A DNA stretch of 64,000 bases, from contig NC_084763.1 in the NCBI RefSeq assembly GCF_028858725.1, forward strand, positions 5,394,001 through 5,458,000, read 5' to 3'. Positions 1 through 15,100 of this stretch are shown one piece after another. The translations under genes and the position numbers were made by a program. A model generated the notes under the pieces. The model was not told the origin of the DNA and made no database searches. It worked only from the letters and a program-made list of their open reading frames with translations. How positions within the stretch are numbered: the first letter of the stretch is position 1; each line of letters begins with the position of its first letter. Source of the DNA: Colius striatus. Its lineage: Eukaryota; Chordata; Aves; Coliiformes; Coliidae.

Positions 1-115
1 AGTTCATTATGATTTGGAAAAGAGATCCAGAAGGTGGAGGAAGAACAAAACATTCTCTGAAGAGTTATGCGAAGAAGAAAATCCCCCAAAAGCCAACAAG
101 ATGAATTTAAGTCAG
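1..115 (+). CDS. MYRIP: MYRIP coding exon, 5' end cut by window edge
   Basis: The frame starting at base 2 is open for 38 codons and is strongly charged (motifs [11 protein letters not shown] and [10 protein letters not shown]). It ends in phase 0 at a good donor, CAG followed by GTAACT. The acceptor lies outside the window. Assignment rests on frame continuity with the next exon and on the basic/acidic composition expected of the middle of MYRIP, so it is slightly less certain than the later exons. Confidence 0.8.
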
Positions 116-3100
116 GTAACTGTGTTTGAGCTTACCCAATGCAGTCTCAAAAAGAGCTGGGCTGAACTAATTAAGCAATGCTGGCAATAACATGTGAATC
201 GGGAGTGGGAGGTGGAGTGTTCTTGCAAGCTTTATCTTCCTCATGCCTCCTAACCAAGAAGCAAAGGCTTAAATATACCATGAACAGGCTTTGCTTCTTT
301 CTCAAATGTGCCACTTAGAATCACAGAATGGTAGGGGTTGGAAGGGACCTTTAGAGATCATCTAATCCAACCCCTCTGCAGAAGCAGGTTCGTCTAGATC
401 AGGTCACACAGGAACATGTCCAGGTGGGTCTTCCATCTGATCAGTGGTGTTGTTGATCCTGTAAAATACAGTGTTCTTATTAAAAAACTCCAGACCACCT
501 CAGGATCTGCCAACAGCTAAGAAATGTTGACTAAACACTCCTTTTGTCATGTTGAGGGTTTTTCCAACTCCTTCATTCTTGGAATAAGAAATAACTTGTA
601 TGCCTGGGAACCTTCTGTGTGCTGGTTGCAAATGTCCTGGTGAGCGATAAAGCTCAGGAGCAGCAGGAATTCAAAGGGGGCTTTTTTTGAAACAAGAGAG
701 TATTGACTCTTTGTCAAGTTTCATTTCCCACATCCTGCCCCTCTTAAATCCTAGAGCTGCATCATTGCTGTAGCAGAATAACAGTAAGCCTGAAGCAAGG
801 AGCTAAGTGCTGCCTTCTCCCTGTGCCTCTGGCTACAAGCAACCCAATCCACTCTTTAAACCAGCTGGAGCAATTGTAAGATGCTTGGAGTTGGTTTTGC
901 TTGCATTACTAGCCTGTATTTCCTATGAAAGACATCAGTACATGTGATTGTAGCCAAGATTAGGATTCTGGCACTTCAGCAGGTTTTAGTGCTGGGAATA
1001 AGATTGTTAATTCTGTATCTATTCCATCTGCCTTGAGGAGACAGATGTGAGTGTACTAAGTGTTTTGTACTTGTTCATTTATACTCATATCCTTATACAT
1101 TTATAACCAGTTGTTGAAGGTGAGTTATGTATGGTAACGTTCTCCAGCAGTGACCCTCCAGCAACATTCTCCATCAGTGACCCTTCATGACTTCTTAGAA
1201 CATCAGGCAGAACTACAGGACTTTCCAGGACTTTACTGCACAAAGACAATGTTTTGCACACAGACTTCTGCATTTCCCTTTCTGGTTTTTCATATCTGTG
1301 CATGTTCTCTGTGTGTCTGTACCCTTCTTGTGGTTACTGCTGCTCCTGCAGCGTGTAGAAGACTGGAGCTCACAGGGAAGGTTCTGGAGATTAGATAAAA
1401 TCATAGAATCATTTTGGTTGGAAAAGACCTTTAAGATCATCTGCAAGCACCACTAGACCACGTCCCTCTACGTCACATCTACACGTCTTTTAGGTACCTC
1501 TGAGAATGATGAATCAAGCACTTGCCTGGGCAGCCTGTTCCAAAGTTTAATAACCTTCTTTTGATGAAGACATTTTTCCTAATATCCAATGTAAACCTCC
1601 CCCATGTTCTTCCAGTAAAGGTCAGAAAGGCAAGGTGCTTCCAGAGGTAGATGATGGCATCATTCAGCAGCTGAGTGTGTGCTTCAAAGTGCAAGCCAGT
1701 GCACAAAGTGATTGTTCTTTCCAACTCTCTTGTGAGTTGCATTCTCTCTTAAGTGCTACTTATACCTCTCTGGTGTGCTCAAAATGTGAGTTTTGGGATT
1801 CTGACTCGCTGTTCCCTTCATTTTATCCTTTAGGGCTAAAAGAAACAGCTGCTGCTGTCCTGCTGCCTCAGCCACAGTGCAGCAGGCAGAGGCACACTGC
1901 CTCCACATCACACTAGTGTTTCCACAGCAATGACGTTCTCCCTGGGAAGGTTATGGATGGGTGGGTTTGCATACATTCAGCTTGTGTTTCAGGACACACA
2001 CACAGCCTGGTGGTGGCTGATTTGGCAGCTGGTGCCCACATTTAGAGAACTGTTACTCCAACCTCTGGTACACAAACAGTACTGGGAGCAGGAATGCACT
2101 GGCTACTGCAATTTATAGCAGGGATGTTGCACAGTTGAACAGTTCTAGGAAGCAATTAAAATTACCATGAGCATAAGGAAAATGATTGGAGGTATGAAAA
2201 TAAATTAACCAGACATCATTTATGTTGCTTAGAAAAATGAGATTAAAGAGATATTAGATTTTCATATCATCCCCAAAGTAATATGTTGATCTGGGTAGAA
2301 TGATGGAGGCTGCCTCAGAGAGCAAAAAGGCTGTACACAATGATCCTGTAGGTGCCTGGAGAACTGCAGAGAGCATAAACTGAAGGAAGCTTCGTTGTGG
2401 GGTCTTAAATCAAGTGTGGGGTTTTTCACATGCTGAAGTTATACAGACCTGGTAGAGGGCATGCCAAATTCTCTTCTAAAACACATTGCATTGGACACTG
2501 AACAACTGATCATATGTAAACTGGGGTGAGGAAATGTGCTTTTCCCATACTTTAGTTGGTCACAATAGTAACCTTACATTACTGCATTGTATTAATAAGA
2601 TGGCAATTCATTAACCATTAGGTTTTCATTAGTGCTGGAGACAGGATTTCAGTTTAGCAGTCTATTCATAGAATGGTAGGGGTTGGAAGGGACCTTTAGT
2701 CCAACCCCCTGCAGAAGCAGGGTCACCTAGATCAGGTCGCATAGGAACATGTCCAGGGGGGTCTTGAAGCCCTCCAAGGAAGGAGCCTCCACAACCTCCC
2801 TGGGCAGCCTGTGCCAGGGCTCCCTCACTGAAACAGGGAAATAGTTTTTCCTTATGTTTAAGTGGAACTTTTTATGTTCCAGCTTCATCCCATCACCCCT
2901 TGTCGTGTTGCTAGCTACTATAGAAAAAAGGGATGTCCCAACCTCCTGACACCCACCCTTTAGATATTTGTAAATGTTAATAAGATCACCCCTCAATCTA
3001 TTCTTATTTTTACTTTTCAATTGGTGAAGGTTGCTTTCTTCTTTGCATAATGGCAATGAGCCCTTTCCTCTCTCACTGCCCCAACCTAGAGAATTATAAG

Positions 3101-6100
3101 CCATTACATTCTGGATCAACTGAAGCCATTTCACAGCTTGCTATCGAATTATCCATTACCTAGATTAGCATAATACTGTGGTGCTTTTGTTGTTGTTTTT
3201 GTGTGTGTTTTAGACTCAGCACTGGAATGCTGACTTTGTGACTGAGAGAAAATTCATTGTGTATATAGTCTGGAGTGACTGAGAAAGGGAAACCTGAGAA
3301 GGCACATCAGCTGTATTTGGGGAGAGATTTTTTTGCCACTTGATGATAGGTAAAGGAACAACTTGCTTTACTGGGTTGCTCGTAGGGTGCTGTAAACACA
3401 GTCGTGAAGCAAATATATGAAGCAAGGCATAAATGTTGCCCTGATAAAACCTACAGTAATAAATGTCTGATAACCTGTTTGCTTATGTACCACAGGCATA
3501 AGTTCCTGTGGACACTGAACTGGGAAGTGCAGCCTAGCTTTTAACCATAGAACTACAGAATGGTAGGGGTTGGGAGGGACCTTTAGAGACCATCCAGTTC
3601 AATGCCCCTTGCCAAAGCAGGTCCCACCTAGATCAGGTCACACAGGAACGTGTCCAGGTGGGTTTTGAAGACCTCCAAGGAAGGAGCCTCCACACCCTCC
3701 CTGGGCAGCCTGTGCCAGGGCTCCCTCACTGAAACAGGGAAAGAGTTTTTCCTCATGTTTAAATGGAAGTTTTTTGTGTTCCAGCTTCATCCCATCACCC
3801 CTTGTCCTGTTGCTGGATACAATAGAAAAAAGTGCTGCCCCAACCTCCTGACACCCACCATTTATACAGTTACAAATATTAATGAGTGTGAATTATTATG
3901 AATGATAATGATCCATCAGCTTTTATTATCATTTTGAGATGAGATGGTGCTCAGTGCAGCTGCAGTTCTCATGTTTCTGATGAAAAGTGTAGTGTCTTAA
4001 TTGCTTCAAGTGAAGGAAATGCCCTCATTAGGACTTTGCTGCTTTTCTCAGGAGACAGAAATCCCTCCCCCCTGTTAGTTACAGCTACAGCCGGGGAAGG
4101 GCTGAGCGCTGCCGGACTGCTGCTCCCCACGGGATGGCGCTTGGGATGTATTTATTGCAAAGAGCTGCCCTGCATTTACACCTTCCCTCGCTGGGAAACT
4201 ACCTGCAAACCTCACAGTTCGTGTCTTTTCTCCTAAAAATTGTAGCTTCTGGTTTTCTTTTGTTTCCTTATGTGAATGGAGCTTTCTCACAAGGGTTTCA
4301 ACTAAAACATGGACTTGGTTCTGGAGCCTGCAAGCCAGTACTTTGCTTGCTTGCCTTTTTTTGTTTGCTAGGATTACGTTATCAGCCATTTGCATGCAGG
4401 GATTTGGACAGTGGGTATGAGGAAAGGTGTGTTTCCTAGTGCACTTTCTGCTAAAGGATTTGTGCTTGCGTAGAAATGCTTGATCTGTTATTGGCCAGGG
4501 TGGTGGCTGTGTTGGTCTGCCAGCCCCTCAGTGAAGCTGTTTTCAGGTAAAGCAGAGGCCCTTCATTCTTGTTTGTAGATGTGAATGTTTCTGAAAGATG
4601 CAAATGAGAATTCACACCACGATTTACGTGAACACAAAGGTGTTGTTAAGCTTCTGAGGTAGAGCCAAAGCGTGAACAGTGAAGAATGATCAAGTTTAAG
4701 ATGGCATCTATGAAATAATACAACAGTAGCTTTGAAATTCTTCATTTTCATTGTTGTCATGGCTTGTAATATATTTTTTTAGTTGGTTAATCCATGAAAG
4801 AGGCACCATCTCCTCACAAATAGTTCACTGCCACCCTCTGAACAGCTCCATGCACGAGCCAGGCAGCCCATTAGTAGCAGAAAGCACAAAGTGTGGTACT
4901 ACAGGATATCCTTATCTCTGCATGTGAGCAGGAACTAACAGCTCTTGCAAGTGTAAATACTCCACCTGCTCATTGTGGGGAGGGTGGAAAGCTGCAAGGT
5001 GGATAACAGACATACTGAAATCCAGCTATAGTAAAATCAATACCCTGAAGGCGAGTCCTCCTCCAAGAAATGATGTGTGTTCCTAGCACGATTTTGGCTA
5101 ACGTGGAATAAAACCATAGGGATGCCAAGGCAGCTCGTGACTTTCACCTGTGCTGCCAATGTAGCAAAAAACCTGTTTAAGTTTCCCAACCAATGAGTTA
5201 GGAAAACTCTTTGATATGTGTTAAAGCTTAAGCTAGAATCAGGAACGTTTTGGGATCAGTGGCTAAGGTAAAGTAACAGCTTGCTGCTGCCAAAACAGGA
5301 GTGAAATGAATACCTCCTTCGTGCCTTCCCTCCACCTGCCTCCATCTGGTTCAGTACCTCTCCCTTGTCAGCTCTAGCACACATTTGGGCCTGTTTGCCA
5401 ACCTACATACTCCTTACAGCCAAGTGCAGGACAGGAAGGTGTGGGCTGACACTCTTGTAGCAGCACTAGGTCGTTAGAGTCATTTACCGTGTCTCATAGA
5501 ACCCCATCCTCATCTTTTTTTATCCTGCTGAAGCTGTGCAGCTTAGCAATATGGTCCAGCCATGCCATCCTCTGAAATAAATGGAAGGGCTGCTGTATGG
5601 CTCTACAGGATTTCACTGAGCTTTGGATAGGGGCAGTAGAGATCAACCTAAAAGGTATGATCCTAGGAAGACTGATGCTTTTTCAGGGTGAAGAGGAATT
5701 GTGATTCTACTCTTGTCAGTATAGATTGTTTGCATTAACTGAGGTGTGTATGTATTGCTACGCCAAAAGAGCTGCTAAGCACTTAAAGCTAAGCAGGTCT
5801 ATAAAAAACCTTCCAGGGGAATTGTGGATGTCTTGCTGCATGATGAAGTTTGGCAGTACTTCATGGTACAACAGTGAGGTGGAAACATGGGGAAGATCTG
5901 CCCCTCTGGACTGCCAGAGCTCCCTAGCAAATCTTGTGTCCTAAACCATATGTTTTGATAGGCAAGAGAGGGTTTTTCAAGGTACTTATTAAATAAATGG
6001 AGGTAATGCAAGTAAAGAGAGATTCTAGTAACTAGCTTAGACTAGATACCTAACTGTAAATAGCTCGAGTTTAATGAGGTATATCTCCACTAAGCTACAC

Positions 6101-9100
6101 TCTCCTAAAATACAAGTGCAAGGTTTAGCCACAACTTTCCATCTCGTAAAGCTCATGATTGTTTCTCTCCTGGGTACAAATGATGAACTGATTTAGCACA
6201 GCTTTCAGATCTTTTTGCTAGTAGTTGAGCAATATCTGAGTGTTTTTCATTAGCTGATTGTTGAGCAGGGATTGGAATGAGCTGTTGAATGACCTGCAAG
6301 ATATGTCTGGAAAAAAATTCTCTTTGTACAATTTGAGGAACCACCATGATGATAAATACAGATTTTGAATTAAGAAAGGTGAAATGACACCAGACTTCTA
6401 TGTGTATGTAAAAGCTTGTCATAACATATTGTAAAGCTAAAGTGGAAGCACACCAATTTGCAAAGCTCACTTGGCAGAAAAGGCTTTTTCTTCTGCAAAA
6501 GCTGATTGATTAGGAGAACAAATCCCAGGATAAACCCATGGTTCCCTTTCTATTGTAGCTAGCCATGTACTTTCAAATCCTGATTCTCCAAAAGGGCCTG
6601 CTGCATCCTGAAGGTGAGCTATAAGGCAATAATTTAGCTGTGTAATTGATTCATAGATAACTGAGACAAAAATTGGGCAGAAAGCTGGTGAAGTGCTACA
6701 CACCACAGCACAGTTTGCTGCGTGAGAGATGAGGACACATTACAAACACGATGTGTCAACCCAGGAAGAGCAGTCTGACTAGTAGGGTTTGTGAGAGAGT
6801 TGTCAGAATTCAAGCTTCATGGGAGAGCTGGAGGTGAGTGACCCATCCATAAATACTGCTGCCAAGGGAGTGGTAGAGACAACACAGCTTTTTGTCTCTC
6901 CAGCAGTGTCTGGTCCTGTTGTAGTAGGAGAGTGATTTCTGTCTGAGAATTGCTCTAGATCATCCTCTTAGACCTGTTGAGATGTGCCTACCACTTCTGG
7001 TCCCAGGCTGCATTCTTCTTTGCCTCCTCCTGGGTGGTTTTGTCACGGTTATGCTCCGCTCCAAAGAATTCATCACTTTTCAAACCACCTAATTCCACCT
7101 TACTTCATGGACTTAACTGAAGCACTAAACAGACTGTCTAATTATTCAAAACTTTTCTCTTAGCAGTCAACAGAATGTTTCCAGAAGCAGATAGCATTAC
7201 AGGTGAAGCAGGTTGCTCTGAGAGATGCCCGTCTCTCTATGGACTGCAATAGAAATGAAGGGAAATTGGGACCTAATCAGATAGTACTGGTCCAGAAAAT
7301 GAGTCAGTATGTATCTGGACAGTAGTTGTTTTAACAGCCATGAGATATTTTCAGACTTTCTGCAAGGGCTGACAAAAATATCTCCCTTTACACGTTATGA
7401 AATGTTAGGCAGGCACCCTGCTGAACACACTAGCAAAATGATTTTGCTTTTCTTCTGTTCAGCTTCCAAAATAGGAGACTTGTGGTCTAGTCTGTAACTC
7501 CCACTGTACTTAACCGAGCCTCTGAATACTTGCTGCCTTTACAGATCCAAGAATAAGAAAAGAAGGTGATCCTGAAGATGAAACATGTTTCCAAGGAGGT
7601 TGGCATCTTGAACACAGACCTCCCTGTAGAGGATCTGCCTACACAAATAATCACTGGGAAAGCTGAGAGTCTTAACCACCATCATGTAATAAAAGAGAGT
7701 TTTTGTTCAAAACTTGATTCCAGTAGTCTGATGACATAGATGAGGCTCAAGACCAAGAGGTCAGGGGGAATGTTCAGCTGAAATCTGGACACAAATGCCA
7801 CGTCACAAGTTACTTCATTCCTACACTTGACTTTCTTCTTCTGCAGCATGCCTGAGAGTGGTGGCAGTGCAGAGCTGGGCATGGGAAATGCCACTGAGGC
7901 ATATTTTAGTCATTGCACACAGATACATAATTTTGGTAGTTTTTCCACAATATAAAATGAAGCAGGAATGATAACTAGAATCCAACAAGTATGAGTTTAC
8001 TGTCATTCTTCTGTAAAGGCAGGTTATTTTTTATCAACATGTTTTCTTTCTAGCTTCCCTGGAGAGTGCTCATACCTATACTTTTCTAGGAAGCTGTTTT
8101 TCTTCCTGTGCCTCTACAGTAATTCTACCATTCTTCTGATTTGTTTGAAGGATTTTGATGATCTATCAGAAACAGACAGAAGCAGTGAGGATCAGCATCA
8201 TGGTATCGAGCCTGATCTTATGGACGAGGAGCTGAAATCCAGGTTGTTTCAGCTCGCTGCAAAAATGAGTGACAAGGAAACATCTTCTGGTGAAGATCAA
8301 GAGTCAGAACCTAGAACAGACCCTGAAAGCCAGAAGGAGAATTTATCCTCAGAGGAAAATGGCAGAAGTATTCAGGAAGAGTTAAAGAAGGTGAGTGGTC
8401 ATTGTAGAGGAGCTGGGACAGTATTGTAAAGGTTAGAATCCACAAGGAGAAAACTCTGGTTAGAAAATGGAACATATTTGCTTTAAAAACCTTCATGTTT
8501 AAAAAAAAACCCACTGTGTCTGAGCCTGCAACCCTTGTGCAGGTAAAACTTCAGTTAAGGTGTATGTTCCACCCTATGAGCCTACTGCATCCATTCAAAG
8601 CAGCAAACTCAGCTTGTGTGATGAACCTGTTAAGTGGCTGATGCTAATGGAATGATGTCAGTTTATGCTGACTGAGAGCTTATACATCTTTATTTAAGAA
8701 CATAGCCAGTTCTTTTTACCTCCTTGCTAACCAGCTGATGTAAGTGGCATTTTGGGTCCTTTGGGGTTTTTTTTAACTCTGCCCCTTTTAGTACCATGTA
8801 TTTCTTTCTGATGTCATAGATTCTTCTTGTGCCTCCCTGTTGGAGTCTTCCATGACACTTTAAAGCCTTTCAGCCCTGTTACTCTGTCAGTTAATAGGCT
8901 GCTATGAATAGTATCATGCTCTAGTGAAACTGAAATCTAGTGTCAATTCTGATAATGTAAAAGATGCTCAGTTTGTGCTGTTTCTTCCTTATGATGAGAT
9001 ACTTGATTTCAGTGTCTCTCCATGGGATTTAGCACCTGTTCTCCTGCATTTCTACCTCAAAAGCCCAGTGATACCTCTTGCCAGTCAAGCATTCTTTTCC

Positions 9101-12100
9101 CTTAGATCCACTTAGGCTTGTTCTTGTGTGCTGTGTGTCTTGACTCACCCCTTGGGGTCTTGTCTGCAGAGCAGCTCAGCTTTGGCAGGGGCTGTGGACT
9201 GCTTTCTGAAGGAAGTCTGTTTTTCATCATTTTAAAAGTGTTTTGTTCAAATTATACAAAGAACTAACACACGAGGAGGTGGAATCAGGATCAAATGACT
9301 CCAGTGGATGATAGAGATGCTGCCAAAGTGTGTAGAAATGATGTTGGCAATGCCAATGCCCATCCTGGAGTTGAATCTAGTGAGGGACACAAAGGGAAAT
9401 AAAAAAGGTTCCTACAGCAGCAAAAGTCAGATGTGGGAGCTGGTGAAAGATAACAAGAAGGTTAAAGTTACATGATGTGGTTTGCACCTCAATTTACAGG
9501 TTATATTTGCCCCTCCAGAATCCCAAGCCCCTGAGACCTATGAGAGATCAAACAAAAGCCTTATCACCAAGACTTGTGAGCAGCATTCAGTTTAGCTTGT
9601 CTTTGGTATACAGAGGCAAACCAACAATATCAGATTATCCAACAGCATATATAGGCTAACTGGGGTATAATATGATGCAATTAATGTCCAGAATTAAAGG
9701 CTGGGAATAGGACTCTCTGAAACACTCCTGTGGGGTAAACTGAGCACAGAAAATGGCAAATGTATGTTTTGTGGTGCTTATTCAATCTGCCTGCATCTAC
9801 AAAGTAATATTAGTTATTTTTTCCACCTCTAATTTTATTCTTCCTTCAACATTTGTATGTCACTTATTTAAAATAAAGGTAAGGGTTCTTTCCCCTCAGT
9901 AAAATGTTCTTGAATGTAAAGAAATAAATGCCATGCCAAGTCCAGCAAAAAGGGAATGCTTGGAGTTCCTAATTCCTAGTTTTGGATGGATAAAAAGTGT
10001 CTTGTTCATGGAGGCAGTATATATTCCTTCTGTCCATAACAAAGAAACTGAAATATCCCAGTACTATTCATGGTCATGACTTCAGCAGAATTGATGGAGG
10101 AACTTGCTCCAGCTGCAGAGAAACAAGGAGGCTGTTTTCATTGTTGTTCCTGACAGTTATCTTTAAAGGTGATTTAAAATCTTCTGATGCGTGCCCTTCT
10201 CTTTGGAAAACTGACTGACCAATATCTTACAATGAAATACTGAAGGTGACAGTGTGTGATACCAGTTGTGGCTATGGTAACCTAAAATACAATGACATAG
10301 CTAAACTGGTAACACATGCAATGACATTAAGATGAGTAGATGGCTTGTCTCGGTGCAAAGAAGCATAGAAAAAGTATTTTCAGGGAACCAGTAATTTTAG
10401 ATGCCTTAAAAATGTCTCAATATGCTGTCTCTTTAAGAAGCTTGATTTTTGGAGAATGTGTGTGTAGGGAATTAAAGATCTTTCAGACTGGCATTCAACA
10501 TTCTCAGCCAGAGACTCAGACTTCTGACTTGGGCATCCAGTTGCAAATCAGGTATCCAGAAGCACCAATTCTAGAGCATTAAAATCAGAGCTCAGGTGCC
10601 TGCAGTCTCCTCTGAGCTCCTCACCACAAATTAAATGCTATATTTTAGCCATCTTGCTTACATTTTAGCCATGCTGCCTGCCTTTGTTAGCATTTAGTCT
10701 TCTATTCTCACAAGCTTATTCTGGAACACATTAGCAACCTTAAATCACCTGGAATTTCTACTTATAGTACCCTTGACAGTAGAGGAAGATTTTGAAAACA
10801 TGTTTCTTGAGTCAGTAGAAATTAAGTACCTGGTGCTCAGGAAAGTCTTTCACATGTCTGCACCTATAAAAATCTGGACTTTTGATTCTAATGGAAGCTG
10901 GAAGTGTCATATAATCACATGTTTAAAGCCAATGCTTTAAAAAGGGTACTCAGTATATTAAGATCTGAAGCAATGGCAAGAACTGGCACATCTGGAGTAA
11001 GAAGTTAGCTGAAGCTGAGCTTTTATGGGTTCTCAGTTCTCACTCCAACTGAGCTGTTGAGTTGTATGTCTGCCTTTACAATACAAGCTTGAAAACGTGG
11101 GCTGCTTCGTTAGTTCTTGTGGGATACTTGAGGATTTAAATGGGTGTTCATTAACACAAGTTAATTTGATGTCTTAGGCTTCAATCCTCTCAGACCTACA
11201 GCACAATAACTTTCAACATTCTGAAGTCTGTAACTAAAATGATCTTAAGGAGATCCACAGCTCTGTAAAAAAAAAACACCCCAAACCATAACCCTGCAGC
11301 AGACTTGTTTTTATGGACTTGTTTTTATGTAGTTTGTGGTCTTTCAGGTGTCTGCAGACCCTGAAAAGCCTGCTTGTCTCAGTCATACAGTGAAAGCCTG
11401 TGGAGGCCTCTAAGCTTGGAGCAGAGTTATCCTTTTTTCAGCCCCTCTAGACTTCAGATGTTGACAAAACACGAATCACATTGTGCAACTGTTGTATTAA
11501 TTAAGCACCTTGTTAGTACAGAGATTTGCACAGTGATTTCTGCCTTGCTCTTTTTTTTCCTCTTTGGTTGGAGTTTTATTGCTTCACAAACCAAATACCT
11601 GAAGAAAAAAGCAAAATGTAAATCCCCTTGGAAGGATGTTAATGGCACCAATGCTGAGAGTGGCAAGCCTGATAAATGGAGTGTATTTATTTCTTGCTCT
11701 TCTATCCTCTCTCTTCTTTTAATGCTTTCATGAAGATGAATAAGCCAAGTCTACATTTCATGCTATATCCCAGAATGACATTCTAGAAGGCAGTTTCAGC
11801 AGTGCCTGATGCAGACTGCATTTTGAATGCAGTATAGCACTGTGGCCACTTGATCAGAACCTATAGAGATGCTGCCTAAAAAACACAACAGCTCCTGCTA
11901 TTTTTGCAGTTTGCCCCACATAGCATAAAAACTGCAATAGCTGTTAAAACCTTGCTAGTATTTCTCTTCTTGTCTCCTACTTTGTACTCCTCCTTGCTTA
12001 AGATATGCAAAGGAGTGAGTTAAACTTCAGGAGTAACAGATTTCTCTCCCCTTTGCATTAGTTGATGCAACCTGCTGTGTGCTTGAGGTATTTTCTTTAA

Positions 12101-15100
12101 CCCCTTTATGCATTTATTTATGCTCAGGGAATCTTACAAGCAAGGCTCAGTAACTGTTTAAATCCTGCTGGTTTCTGTTGACCTTATTACATGACCACAC
12201 ACACAATAGCTCTTCTCTGAGTGACAACCTGTGAGATTAAATAACACAGTGGGATTCTGTTTTCTAAGTGAAACCTCCCAAGTTCCTTGACAGTATGAAT
12301 AACAGCATAAATATTCCTCCCATAAAAGATTATGGTTCTCTGGAAACACCATATTCATCTTTGGGTTTATAAAGCTTTATTTTAGGGAAGGTATGTACTA
12401 CAAGGATCATCTTCATGTGTATTTGTAGCAGAGGCCTGTACTCTTTGTTTCAAGAGTACATCTTATGTTTTTCACCAGGTAAATGAGCACTTTTCAACTG
12501 CTGGTGTAATGATGGACACTTGGTAGAAAGTCTGCCTGGCCCTTCTCTTCAGTGAGAAGAATAGCTGTGAATGGGGATGCATGTTACTGCAGCAGGAGAG
12601 ACAGCCAGCAGCCTGGTGTGGCTGTGCCTGGAGCTGGCCTTGGAGAGGGTGGCCAGGGCTTAGTAAGGGATCAATCAGGCAAGAGAGAGCTCATGGAACT
12701 TGGTTGCTGGAGAGAAACACACTCAAAGCCTTGATGGAGCTGGAGAAACCATTGGACATGCACATGTCAATGGATCCCTCCTGTGTGTCACTAACCTGTG
12801 AAAGCATCACAGGAGGGATGGCTGTTGTGTTCTGACAGCAGCTCAATAAAAACAAGAGAGAACCTGCTTGTGATCCCTACCTTGCAGCTCCCTGAACTCC
12901 TGTGCCTCTGGGTTGGTGCACTGGTCTAGGCAGGGCTTAGCAAGAAACTTCCATCCAGCTTCATATGCCTGAAAGCTTTAGAAATGACAGTGAAAGTTCC
13001 TAAATGAGCCAGAACCCCAGGACTCACTTAAACAAGAAAACATGATAGCTTTCCTGGGAGCTTTGTTACATTGCTACTCTTGTGCTAATAAATCTGAACA
13101 GTATAATACAATGACATCTTCCTGGGTTAACAACTCAGAATACCATCGTGTGCCTGTTGTCTCATTTTGGTTTTAATGCAAGATGCTAGCAGTAATTCCT
13201 GTGTTTGGGTGGACTGTGGCTTTTATCATGGTGTTAATTATCTGGGCAGTCTTCCAGAATGCAGGATTGAAATCTAAATATGGGCAGCATTGTAAAAAAT
13301 GGTCTTTAAAGTTTATGAACTGCAGATAAATCTGTGCCCAGGGTTTTGAGTGACAGGAGAGAAAAAAAAGCTTTTGGTTAAATGTGAAACAGTGGCTCTT
13401 TCTTCTAAAGGAGATATGAGACTTTAATCTTCATCTTGGACTAATGAATCCCAAGATTTAAGTTGTCAGGTCAACAAAGCAGTGAAGTCCATGTTCAGTT
13501 TTAAACTGAGGATGAAGTAGTTTGCTGGACAAAAATGCCATTTAAGAGATTTCTCCCAAATATTTACTGTTATTGATTCACATTTAGTATGAAAAATTGA
13601 GTTGATCCTGTAAGTTTATTTTGTCAAAATCTGAGTCTTCAGTTTCAAGCAAAATAGTTGCTTCACGACCATAAATATCTGGGGTTTTTTTATAAGCTTT
13701 TAAAAGTGAGAAGTAATCACAGAATCTTAAGGGTTAGAAGGGACCTCAAAAGCTCATCCAGTGCAACCCCCCTGCCAGAGCAGCACCACCTAGAGCAGGG
13801 CACACAGGGACTCATCCAGCTGGGTTTGAATGTCTCCAGAGAAGGAGACTCCACAGCCCATCTGGGCAGCCCCTGCCAGTGCTCCCTCACCTCAACAGGG
13901 AACAAATCCTTCCTTGTGTTTCTTTGGAACCTCTTTTGTTCCAGCTTGTACCCATTGCCCCTTGCCCTATCACTGGCCATCACTGAGAACAGCCTGGCTC
14001 CATCCTCCTGACACCCACCCTTTATGGATTTGTAAACACAAATGAGGTCACCCCTCAGTCTCCTCCAAGCTGCAGAGCCCCAGCTCCCTCAGCCTTTCAT
14101 CACAAGGGAGATGTTCCACTCCATTATCTCTGTGGCCCTGCACTGAACTCTCTTCAGCAGCTCCCTGTCCTTCTGGAACTGAGGGGCTCAGAACTATTCC
14201 TCCAATTCTGATGCTATCTGGGCTCAATACAGTTGCATAATATATAGACAGTCCACCTGAGATGCCCAAGTGTATCCTACAGGACCTTAAGCTGCTAGTC
14301 CAGAGGAAATGTGCATCTCATGGGTCCGTGTCACATCTGACAGCAGGGTTGGAAAATCCTCAAATACTTCAAGCTGTTTCAAACTGCACCTTGTCAGCCT
14401 GTGTTCAAGCAACTGAACCAAAGCCCTGTTAAATCTACCTGGAGAAGTGCAGAATAGGTGAGATTTCAGCTGGCTTCACATGGGGGGAATGGAGCATCTT
14501 TATAAACAAGACTCTCCTAGTCTCAGGTTTGATACTTTTGTGTGTGCACACCCAAGTCAGCTCTGTCCAATGTGCAAGTAACGGGAATCTCCTTCAGTTG
14601 TCTGGTCACCAAAGATTGAAAAATGTAAAAGCCATTTTACAGCTGCAGAAGACTAGTGAAGTAAGTTGCTGTAACAGAATGGAAGGAAAATAGACTGGAA
14701 CAAAAAAGTTACTATTTCCTTATCATCTTTTGGAAGCAGCCCAGAGCCTCGACAGTGACAGATGAGCTCTTCCAGACCTAGCTGAAAGAGTTTCCAGAAA
14801 ATGCTGCTCTTCAGTTGGACAATGCTTCTGTCATGGCATAAACAACAGGGTAATTGTGGTTGGGTCATTACTTCAAGGCAAAACCAGCTAGTTTAGTTTA
14901 AATGGACCGAAGTAAGTTAGGAGGATTAATTAAGGTAAGCCTACTGACTTGGCAGTGGATAGTGATAGTAAGAATGGGTTTACTTGGACAGCAAAGTCCA
15001 AGATAGAAACTACAGCAAATGGTAGGAAGAGATTTGTCACAAGAGGTTTTATTTAACTCATCCCAGGTGTTTCTGATGTGAGCATCTGACCACAGCATAA

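Larger units (their letters stand above)
116..8150 (+). other. MYRIP intron (8.0 kb)
   Basis: Non-coding by my reading. It contains four CR1 fragments, all in minus orientation (318-433, 1399-1612, 2666-3075, 3545-3888). I see no further exon, RNA gene or obvious regulatory block. Open frames of 60-106 codons in it look random or come from the CR1 copies. Confidence 0.75.
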